Assembly: GCF_905475395.1 (NCBI RefSeq)
Contig: NC_058337.1
Span: 7,986,983-8,050,982, forward strand
DNA from: Chrysoperla carnea
Taxonomy: Eukaryota > Arthropoda > Insecta > Neuroptera > Chrysopidae
DNA: 64,000 bases
Direction of reading: 5' to 3'
The position numbers and the translations under genes were made by a program. Below are positions 56,901-64,000 of this stretch, piece by piece (the first letter of the stretch is position 1; each line of letters begins with the position of its first letter). The notes beneath the pieces are model-generated. The model had not been told where the DNA came from. It saw only the letters and a list, made by a program, of their open reading frames with translations, and searched no databases.

Positions 56901-59900
56901 CAGAATAGTCCAAAATATAATATATGATTTTCAAATGAAACTTTTGACCACAACCACAAAATAATCTTTATATTCATCAGTAACAAATTTTCATAAAAAA
57001 ATCGTTAGAAAATATTTTTTTCTAACATATCGAAGGCGATGAGGAAAGGTAAAAAATGTCACGAGTTTAAAAGTTTGTCAAAATATAAAGCCATATAGTT
57101 TTCATATCAAATTTTTGGCCACAACCACAAAATAATTTTTCTTTTCATCAATAACGAATTTTCGGTAAAAATCCATACTTAATTTTAAAACGCTAATATA
57201 TCGTAAACGACGAGTTTTATTGAAAATTTTTACGTATCAAAAAATACTTAAAATCATAAAAAATATAATTTCTAATGGCTTTCAAATTAAATTTTTGATC
57301 GAAATCATAAAATTATGTGGGTTGTCGATACAAATCCACATTTTTGTTTTTCAAATGCTTATATCTCGAAAACTGTTAGGTAAAAAATGCCAAGAGTAAA
57401 AAAACATGCTGTAAATTGTCCAAAAAATGAAATCCAGTAGTTTCTGTTAATTTGAAGTAAAGAGAATGTGGTGTCCGAAAGTAGGTTACTTCTGTTCCAC
57501 CCAATTGGGGTAAATCGAAAAAGAACAAATTCGCTTGTATACGACTTTGTTGGAGGCATGAAGGTTATAAAGAAAGAGAACGATCGTTACGTGTTAAAGC
57601 ATTAGCGCGCCTGTCCCTGAAAATTTGTATAATTTATAGTTCATTTTTCAGCCACCAGCCGCGCTGTCATCAAGAAGTAGTATCTGCGAAGTTAGCTGTT
57701 TATGAGTACAAGTAGATGAAGTTAGTTGCATAATGTACAAATTGATATATCATTTCAAATTAGCGCACAACAGCCCGCTTTTATTGATACTACTTAGCGG
57801 TCGCAGCGCTTCACTTATTTTATCCATATTTCGGGGACAATATTTTCTACAGCGATCGTTCTCCTTCTTATAACCTTCATGGTTGGAGGAGTCAATTTCT
57901 TGGTTAGATTATTATTTATTTCCTCTATTATAAGAGAAGAAGATTGTCATTAAAAACAAAGTAAGTTAGTCAGTCCAATGAAATCTTCCTTGTGAACCTT
58001 CCATCCATCTTACCTTGAGTTTGTCAATATTCACTTTAACTTCACTAACTAATTTCTCACGCATATTAGCACATACTTGAACATGGACATCCAAACCACC
58101 TTTTTCAATTTCAATAGTGTGATCATCTAAACGCAAACCATTTAATTCTGATAAGCATGCTTTAATATCACATTGAATTATTATAAAAAAACTATCAACA
58201 TTCCAACAATTCGCTAATTTACGTGTTTCACTTGCTGCCCACAATCTTGTAGTATGTATTGTGTGATCTAAAAACATATTATTCAATTAGTAGTATGCAA
58301 TAGTTTTTTCGCTAAAAAGTAGTTCAGTCAAATGATTATACGATTAATTATATAATCGGTAGTTGTGAACCGGGATTGTAGGCGAAAGGTGTGTCAGCTT
58401 TTATAAAGCATGTATTGTTCAATAAATAATATTCAAACATCCATAATGTATTATATGTAAAACAGCCTGTTCGACCCGTTGCCAAAGAGTTTGGTATAAA
58501 TCATATGACGCTTACAAGATACGTTAAGCAGTATGAGCGAACTGGATCTCTATGTACAGAATATAATCCACATAATAAGATTTTTACCACAAAACTAGAG
58601 AAAGAACTGGTAAAATATTGTACTACCGCTTCGAAAGTATATCTTGGTTTAACAATAAGAGATTTGCATAAGGTAGAATATGATTTTGCCAAAGAAAACA
58701 ATTTGTGCGCCGAATGGAACGGATTAGAAATGGCAAGTGTGGATTGGTATAAGGCTTTTATGCAAAGAAATCCTACTCTATCGGTAAGAAGTCCAGAAGT
58801 AGCAAGCCTGACTCGTGCTCATGACCTTTAATAAACCCAATGTTGATAAATTTTATACCAATCTGCGTACATTATTTGATCGTTGGAATTTTCCACCGCA
58901 AAACACATATAATATTGACGAAACAGGGCCAACTACAACTCATGAACCACGCAAGATTTTAGCTGAAAGAGGGACAAAAAAAGTTGGATCAATTACCTCA
59001 CAAGAACGTGGAACATTAATCACAGTGAGTTTGGCTGTAAATGCAATTGGTAACTATGTATCGCCATTTTTTCTTTTCCGCAGCAAAAATTTTCATCAAT
59101 ATTTTATAACGCATGGTCCTATTGATTCTAATGAATCTGTTATACATGCAACATTTCGTTAAATATACAAAACTTTCCATCACACTTCACAAAAGCTTCA
59201 ACCGTTGGACAGATCAATTCAACTGTTGGAAATGTTACAGTCGAACGTGGTGTGTAACATTTGACTTTAGGTACACTTACAATTGTTCCTCTTGGTGTGA
59301 CAATTGTTACATGTTTTACGATATGAATTATGTAGCTAATTAGTTAAGTACGCCAGTAAAATCTTACAATAAAAACAGCTAAAATCACAAAACGTGATGT
59401 AATGCTACATTTTTGAAAATACCTTTACGTCAGACAAATCCTACATTAAAATCGCAAAGTGCGATGTAAAGCTACTTTTTTAGTATGTTATTTGGACCCC
59501 TTAGGGAAGTGTGAAACCACATTTTGCAAGCAAAAAAATTTGTGCTTCCTGCATAATACGCGAAAAACTGAAAAATTTTCGGACTTTTTGCAGTTCAATT
59601 CAAAAACTTTGAGCTTTTTGACATTAGTTGCCCGCATCTTTTTGAAGGTATACTAAATTTGGAACAATTTAAGCCGACCTACAGTTCCGTATGTCTAATA
59701 GTTTTTGAGATATGATGCTTGGACGACGTTTTCTCAAGCCACGGGGATTTGTTAATTAATAAGAGCAATTTATGGCAACTAAAAATCGTGCCTCGAAAAA
59801 CAAAAAAGGTCGAGATACCTCAAACCCTACTACTTACCTAAACGATGTAAAACTGGTATTTGTTCAACTAATGGTAATTCTTCTACTGGTGCACCCACAA

Positions 59901-60185
59901 TCCATTCGTTCGTAACCTCACATTGATTTGATAGTGTTACCAAGTCATGTAACATATCAGCAAATAATTTTCCGGCTGTCTCAGATGATGACGATACTGC
60001 TACGTTGTTGAGTGGTATGCTCATATTCAATGTATTGTTATTATTATTGTTACTAGTATTATTATTACCATATGCAGCCACTAATGTATTACGAAAATGT
60101 TGATCCCAAGATGTTGATGTTACATGACACCCTAATGCATCTGCTAAGCTATGTAATGCGCCAATTATCACTTGTGGAATGGTAG
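53732..60185 (-). CDS. CCDC142: CCDC142-like protein, last five coding exons (5' incomplete)
   Basis: Minus-strand exons 60185-59838, 58267-58014, 56149-55996, 55025-54714 and 53928-53732 join to one frame of 420 residues ending in TGA. Every junction has GT-AG ends and matching phase (1, 0, 1, 1). I recognise the C-terminal half as coiled-coil domain-containing protein 142: LPLVEQIPVLHRL, LWAASETRKLANCWN, CEAWLDHI followed by RYGALQLLTDF, and the C-terminal NQEQWLELR...LPTLCC, which parallel the vertebrate AWLDHI...GALQL...DF and NQQAWLALR...LPFF segments. Its molecular role is poorly known in any animal; the protein is thought to be largely helical. The exon-1 Asn run comes from an (AAT)n tract. 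Introns are filled with transposons. Missing: the N-terminal half and start. Confidence 0.82.
54480..54670. repeat. Two-unit diverged tandem repeat in intron
   Basis: 'GACAAAAAAATTATTTTTGGCTTCCATTTCCCTA' near 54482 and 'GACAAAATAATAGTTTTTGGCTGTCATTTCTCTA' near 54602, about 120 bp apart, in the last CCDC142-like intron. Confidence 0.6.
54714..55025 (-). CDS. CCDC142: CCDC142-like penultimate exon
   Basis: Acceptor AATTTTAG before ATCGAGTT; donor GTAAGTAAAG. Encodes RVLLPVLEATNDHVTNN, MCEAWLDHIYINRIKF, RYGALQLLTDFASVNDWL and RCEGVGRILLRSPGEHID, the most diagnostic part of the family. Confidence 0.88.
55996..56149 (-). CDS. CCDC142: CCDC142-like third visible exon
   Basis: Acceptor TTAATTTCAG, donor GTAAGCATT, 154 nt. 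Encodes LIPQECLDVLAKVCRTLCLA, NLQMVFPSHKHWRKVSNEIP and KTPFSYVATYL, joining in phase to both neighbours. A longer frame on the opposite strand (55798-56181) covers it and is a shadow. Confidence 0.85.
56340..57440. repeat. Diverged ~185-bp satellite, orientation flips midway
   Basis: Units contain 'TTTTGGAC(A/G)ATTTTAA' then '(T/C)GTTTTCGA(G/T)(A/T)TATAAGC' then 'GCGGATTTT(C/T)GCCGA' and 'TTTGTGGTT(C/G)(C/T)GGT'. Plus-oriented units start near 56379, 56562 and 56740; from about 56820 the same landmarks recur reversed ('TATCGAAAACGGTGAGGTAAAA', 'GACCACAACCACAAAATAATCTTTAT') at least four times to 57440. Lies in the intron between CCDC142-like exons two and three. Confidence 0.7.
57549..57889. 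mobile_element. hAT-like MITE with perfect 8-bp target duplication
   Basis: Body 57557-57881 (325 bp) begins CATGAAGGTTATAAAGAAAG and ends with the inverse CTTCTTATAACCTTCATG; terminal repeats extend about 30 bp to 'AACGATCG' with few mismatches. GTTGGAGG directly precedes (57549-57556) and follows (57882-57889) the element. An 8-bp target duplication is the mark of hAT-superfamily insertion. Non-coding. Lies in a CCDC142-like intron. Confidence 0.88.
58014..58267 (-). CDS. CCDC142: CCDC142-like second visible exon
   Basis: Acceptor ATGTTTTTAG before ATCACACA; donor GTAAGATGG after NIDKLK. Encodes HTIHTTRLWAASETRKLANC, WNVDSFFIIIQCDIKACLSE, LNGLRLDDHTIEIEKGGLDV and CANMREKLVSEVKVNIDKLK. Confidence 0.88.
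58463..59165 (+). pseudogene. pogo/Tigger-type transposase relic, antisense in intron
   Basis: First frame (58463-58830) reads RPVAKEFGINHMTLTRYVKQ, a helix-turn-helix, then the CENP-B-like domain with NGLEMASVDWYKAFMQRNP. The second frame (58815-59162) continues NKPNVDKFYTNL, then WNFPPQNTYNIDETG (first catalytic Asp of the DDE set), KVGSITSQERGTLITV and NAIGNYVSPFFLFR. One frameshift near 58815-58830 separates them, and sequence beyond 59165 no longer matches, so the remaining catalytic residues are lost. Transposition is impossible. It sits opposite to the host gene. Confidence 0.8.
59480..59820. repeat. Weak relative of repeat I
   Basis: 'GACTTTTTGCAGTTCAATTCAAAAAC' and 'AAGGTATACTAAATTTGGAACAATTTAAGCCGACCTAC' resemble interior parts of repeat I (28085, 52360). 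Boundaries not determined. Confidence 0.4.
59838..60185 (-). CDS. CCDC142: CCDC142-like first visible exon, with poly-Asn tract
   Basis: Donor GTAAGTAGT after HRL; acceptor placed at ACCGTAG before CTACCATTCC, phase 1. Encodes ATIPQVIIGALHSLADALGC, HFRNTLVAAYGNNNTSNNNN, ETAGKLFADMLHDLVTLSNQ and GAPVEELPLVEQIPVLHRL. The Asn run comes from (AAT)n at about 60035-60066. The acceptor is less certain than the others because the frame stays open for 20 more codons upstream. Confidence 0.8.
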
Positions 60186-60245
60186 CTACGGTTTGTTTGT
60201 AACAATTGTAACAAACAAAATTATGATTAATTAAATTATTATACA

Positions 60246-60399
60246 TTAAATTTTATTGTTTAATGTTTTGAATATTATCGAAAAAAATAACAGTGAAAAC
60301 AATTGACTGAGTTGCTGAAACACCCTATATAGAAATTAAATCCAACAGCTGAATGTTTGCCGGTGAAGAGAAGTAGTGAGGTATATTGACTTTAAAATA
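60246..60399. repeat. Fragment of ATACCATGTATA MITE leader
   Basis: 'CAGTGAAAACAATTGACTGAGTTGCTGAAACACC' near 60288-60321 matches the leader of that family; nothing else of it remains. Confidence 0.4.
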
Positions 60400-61250
60400 G
60401 CAATGACGTTCTTAAGTAGTTCCATTTTATATAACTTTTCCCAGAGTAACTGCCTATTTGCCGACTTTGTCGAAAGCTTTTTGAAAATTTACAAAACAAC
60501 AATATTTCAACAATTTCTTTCTCTTTGTAGCCAAGTTTTTATCAATTATCGTTTAAAGGACCACAACATTGTCCATAACTTGGTAACTTGGCCTAAAACC
60601 TGCCTGCAGATCGTTAATTATACTATTATATTGCGCCCACTGTTGTATTCGCTAGAAGCTTCGTATACACTTTCATGGCTGGCATTAGGGGTAAACCTCG
60701 ATAATTGTTTGGTTCCTTTATGCTATCCTTCCCTTTGTATTTATTTAATTGAGGACAGTTTTTCATGGCTGATTTTAAAATTTCATTAGTTATTCCACCA
60801 AAGCCTCCTTCCTGATTTTGCTATTTTAGCTGAATTAATAATGTCTACAATATCACTTTCCTCGAAAGAATTCGGTATTTATTATCTTTATCAAGTACGG
60901 TATTTATCATCTACAAGTGTGTCTTCTGCACTTGTCATTTACCAAGGCATTATAAATATTCCTTATCGCCTGTATTGGAAAATTTTCCGATTTCTATACA
61001 TACATGTCTTCTGATATGCATGAAAACTTTTTTTGCTTTATCTATCATATATTCAACATGCGCATTACATTTTTCCCATACATGGCACAATCACATTTTC
61101 ATATTCTTTAAGAGTTCAAAGGCTTGCTGTACATTTTATTATTTTCCCTTTTTGTGTAGAAGTTCTATCAATTAAACTGTCTAACATTTGAATTATTGTA
61201 CAAATGTTAATATCAACGGACTGTAATTTTTTTGGCATAGGTGCTTACAT
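60400..61250 (-). mobile_element. LINE reverse transcriptase relic
   Basis: On the minus strand, in order: GGFGGITNEILKSAMKNCPQ (near 60815-60755), EPNNYRGLPLMPAMKVYTKL (near 60718-60655), LQAGFRPSYQVMDNVVV (near 60610-60560) and QKAFDKVG (near 60485-60461). These are the conserved 'DGI..E..K', 'NYR.I.L.P...K..TKIL', 'QAGFR....T.D...' and 'KAFD.V' blocks of non-LTR reverse transcriptases, in the right order. Frames change several times and there are stops; the YADD block is not present. The plus-strand frame at 60376-60789 is the shadow of this relic. Confidence 0.75.
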
Positions 61251-61639
61251 GATTAATTTTATGTTTTTTAAATCTTCAACGTGGTCCTTTACAACCGCAC
61301 GCCTGTGGGCATGTGCTACTTTGCCTTAAATTTTCCTCTGTTAATTGTAACTACAATAACATTTAGTGTTACTGGTATAGTTGATGTTGAAAAAAATTTG
61401 AAATCTGATTCGGTATATTTGTTCAATGTTCCGTACGTAATACCAAATTTGCAAAATTTCATTTTAATGAGGATTTTCCATTTATATTTGTTAAATTTTT
61501 ATTACATGTAATAGAAATATTTATTGATAAATAAATATTTCTACCGATAATATTGGATTTGTTAAAATCTAATGCTTTGAGTTGCAATAACTCGTAAATA
61601 TATTCAACATTATATAATTTTGTTTTTCTAAAAATTGTA
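61251..61639. other. Spacer, possibly more of the LINE
   Basis: The minus strand reads GKVAHAHRRAVVKDHVEDLK near 61325-61270, protein-like but unrecognised. A 76-codon plus-strand frame overlaps it (61281-61511). No assignment. Confidence 0.3.
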
Positions 61640-62215
61640 TTATTAGCCTAAGAGGGAAATGCAAGTTTTACTATCGAACAGGTACGTGAGTTTTCTGTTA
61701 CGGAAAATAAAGATTTAAGGTTACTTTAACAAATGCCGGAACATCAGCCAGGCAACCGGGGACTGTAAGCCTGGGTGGAGAGCCAAAAAAGAAAAAAAAT
61801 TTTTTGCAATGAATAGGTACGTGGGTGATGTTTTGTCAGAATGTTAAAAGAGAGGTTAAAAACAGTTTGCCAAAACATGAGCCAGGTAGCCGAGGACCGT
61901 AAGTCTGAGTGGAAAGCCAAACATGTAAAAAAAATTTATTTTGCAACAAACAGGTACGTGGATGATGTTTTGTCAGAATGTTAACAGAGATGTTAAAAAA
62001 AATTTGCCGAAACATCAGCTAAGTAAGCGGGGAACGTAAGTCTGAGTGGAGAGTCAATCCTGTAAAAAAATGTTTGCCTCTGCCCAGACCTAGGGTTCCC
62101 GGATGCCTGGCTGATGTTCCGGCATTTGTTAGAGTAACCTTAAATCTTTATTTTCCGCAACAGAAAACTGACGTACCCGTTCGATAGTAAAACTTGCATG
62201 TCCCTCTTGCTCTAT
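61640..62215. mobile_element. Foldback with ~110-bp arms and three internal tandem units
   Basis: Left arm 61650-61750 ('GAGGGAAATGCAAGTTTTACTATCGAACAGGTACGTGAG', 'AAATAAAGATTTAAGGTTAC', 'AACAAATGCCGGAACATCAGCCAGGCA') faces right arm 62097-62212 with the same words inverted. Inside, a unit with '(T/A)TGCC(G/A)(A/G)AACAT(C/G)AGCCAGGTAGC' then 'GTAAG(C/T)CTG(G/A)GTGGA' then 'AGGTACGTGG(G/A)TGATGTTTTGTCAGAATGTTAA' repeats with anchors near 61733, 61867 and 62004 (spacing about 134 and 137). No coding sequence. Confidence 0.8.
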
Positions 62216-62930
62216 ATGGTTTGAATTTCATTAATATCTAAATAATAACCTATATAAAGTTAGCGGACCAATTTCCATAAATTATTCGTGAAATTTTTTA
62301 TTTTGCCGCTCAATTATTTTTAAAAAAATCGAGTTGTTCTGCTAACTTAATCTTAAGTTAGCTGACAACTTTTCACTTACCAATATTTTTACTAATTGGG
62401 TGGTTTTTATCCGCAAATTATTTGTGGAACTTTTTAATATGCGCGTTCTATTACTTTTTGAAAAAAATTAAAGTATCCAGATTACTTCAAATTAAGTTAA
62501 CGGACCACCTTAAGTGGTCGTGAAAGTTTTAATTTTATCGCTCAAAACTGCTTTAGGTATTTAAAAATAATTTACGAATAAAAACGTCAAAATCTCAGTA
62601 TTGTAAAGTCAGGAAATTTTCTTTTTGTAAGGCTGTGGTTCGCAGACTTATGTATTAAGTTAGCGAGCCAAGCATTTTTCTTTAATAATTGAGCGGCAAA
62701 ATTAAAACTTTCACGAATAAAAAAATTGGGAAAATCTTAAAGTGGTCCAGTAACTTAATCTAAAATTAGCCTTTACTCTAATTGTTCGAAAAATAATTGA
62801 GCGACAAAATAAAAATTTCGAGAATAAATTACGGATAAAAAGAGACAAATTCGCCATATGGAAAAGTCGAACAATTCGGAAGATTGTTCCCTTACTTATA
62901 ATTGATAAATGATAAGATATCAGGTGGTCT
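62216..62930. repeat. Array of short inverted modules (GCCGCTCAATTATT)
   Basis: 'TTAGCGGACCA', 'GTGAAATTTTTTATTTTGCCGCTCAATTATT' and their complements ('AATAATTGAGCGGCAAAATTAAAACTTTCACG', 'AAATAATTGAGCGACAAAAT') recur at about 62280, 62420, 62530, 62690 and 62790 in alternating orientation. Looks like a decayed foldback cluster. Confidence 0.55.
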
Positions 62931-63518
62931 AAATTGGAACTTCATATTCAGTCGTATTAGTACAAATTTTTATCGCCAGTTCGCGGGATTCATCAGATTT
63001 GAATTGGTATATTTTTATTGGCCTGAAAAAATAGTATGTAGAAGTATTGCCATTTGGTAGTCAAAATTGTAACTACTGAATTCGGGTCTTCTTCTGAATT
63101 TTAATTAGTACGAATTATTATCGCTATTTGGCGAGTGGCAACTCCCAGTTATCAACAGCGTAAAATATATCTAATTATAAAATAAATGTTCTTTTGCTAA
63201 TTGAATAAATAGATTTTATAATGTTTATCTAAACGAATAATTTGTATATTCATTTAATTTAATTTAATTATTTTGTCTGGTCTAATGAATCTATATTTTT
63301 GGTAATATCTATTAATCAAGTAATGCCTATGTGTTGATATGAATTTATTTTATTATTTTTGCAGTAAAACCGATAAATCTATTAATTATTTATTGCAAAA
63401 ATATTGCTTAGAATGAATAAATAAATCGTTTTAAAGCTTTTTCAAATTAATTTAATTAATTATTTTCTTTAAATTATTATTCCCGGAATTATGTTCTTAA
63501 ATCAGTGATAGTATATTT
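62931..63518. other. Spacer, no gene seen
   Basis: An imperfect duplication of 'TCGTATTAGTACAAATTTTTATCGCCA' / 'TTAATTAGTACGAATTATTATCGCTA' occurs near 62952 and 63102. No gene. Confidence 0.4.
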
Positions 63519-63988
63519 ATACCATGTATATATGAAATATACCTAGTATATTAAGTTTAGTCCCAAGTTTGTAACGCTTAAAAATAATGATGCTAGGAAA
63601 AAAATTTTTTCATAGGTGTTCATAAAATCACCTAATTAGTCCATTTCCGGTTGTCCGTCCGTCCGTCCGTCTGTGGACACGATAACTCAAAAACGAAAAA
63701 AGATATCGAGCTGAAATTTTTAAATTTTTAAATTGAAAAAAATGTTCCTTATAAAAAAATAAAAAACTTTTGTTTGAAACATTTTTTTGTAAACATCACT
63801 GTTTACCCACGAGGGCGTTAAATAGGTGCAAATTTTATAGTATGTATTAATATAGGAATATCAGTTGTGTGTGTGTTGTGTATTTAAAAGTGAATATCTT
63901 TTGTTATTTACGTGACGTCAAAAAAACAAACGATTGCGCATCAACACTGTCTATACGATTGCGCATCAACACTGTCTATACATGGTAT
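63519..63988 (-). mobile_element. ATACCATGTATA MITE, inverted copy at window end
   Basis: ATACCATGTATA (63519-63530) and TATACATGGTAT (63977-63988) bound 470 bp. The reversed landmarks 'TAGTCCCAAGTTTGTAACGC', 'CACCTAATTAGTCCATTTCCGG', CCGT microsatellite and 'AACATCACTGTTTACCCACGAGGGCG' are present. A 25-bp piece 'CGATTGCGCATCAACACTG' plus 'TCTATA' is tandemly duplicated near 63930-63980. The segment near 63720-63760 is shortened. Confidence 0.8.
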
Positions 63989-64000
63989 TTCAACAATTAA

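Noticed and set aside
60376..60789. 137-codon plus-strand open frame
   Set aside because: The minus strand carries ordered reverse transcriptase blocks; the plus frame is incidental.

Overview
This is an AT-rich nuclear window from an animal, almost certainly an insect. The evidence is spliceosomal introns with GTAAGT-type donors, a short secreted S1 protease gene, a Ly6 first exon, tRNA-headed SINEs, many MITE-like elements and decayed LINE, pogo/Tigger and piggyBac pieces. I cannot name the species. No bacterial operon, CRISPR array, rRNA or intact tRNA gene is visible.

Host genes are few. (1) 16.7-19.7 kb, plus strand: a complete three-exon secreted chymotrypsin-fold (S1) serine protease of 260 aa, with signal peptide, activation site, catalytic triad and poly(A) signal. 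(2) 43.86-44.05 kb, minus strand: the first coding exon (signal peptide plus half of the cysteine pattern) of a Ly6/uPAR-like (quiver/sleepless-type) protein whose later exons were not found. (3) 53.7-60.2 kb, minus strand: the last five coding exons of a gene I recognise as the insect counterpart of coiled-coil domain-containing protein 142 (CCDC142). All junctions are phase-compatible, giving 420 C-terminal residues up to the stop; the 5' part lies outside the window or was not found. (4) A doubtful terminal exon on the minus strand at about 38.2 kb.

The rest is repeat-derived. 0-16.5 kb: SINEs, a foldback element, a TTAA-flanked 638-bp element, LINE tails, a tandem satellite and a SINE split by another transposon. 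19.8-43.4 kb: many foldback/palindromic elements, two near-identical inverted repeats 3.3 kb apart, LINE fragments, and a foldback with protein-like sequence between its arms (35.15-36.33 kb). 44.6-53 kb: a second TTAA-flanked element, a third copy of a TA-flanked MITE, an inverted repeat pair, LINE tails, an unidentified transposon ORF relic and a piggyBac N-terminal relic. The CCDC142-like introns hold a hAT-like MITE with a perfect 8-bp target duplication, a satellite that reverses orientation midway, and an antisense pogo/Tigger transposase relic. 60.4-64 kb: a LINE reverse transcriptase relic, a foldback with internal tandem units, and a MITE at the edge.

The genes do not form a pathway. 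No new multi-gene system was found; the most interesting content is the two reconstructed spliced genes and the range of palindromic mobile DNA. All repeat boundaries were read by eye and are approximate unless a target duplication or perfect terminal repeat fixes them.
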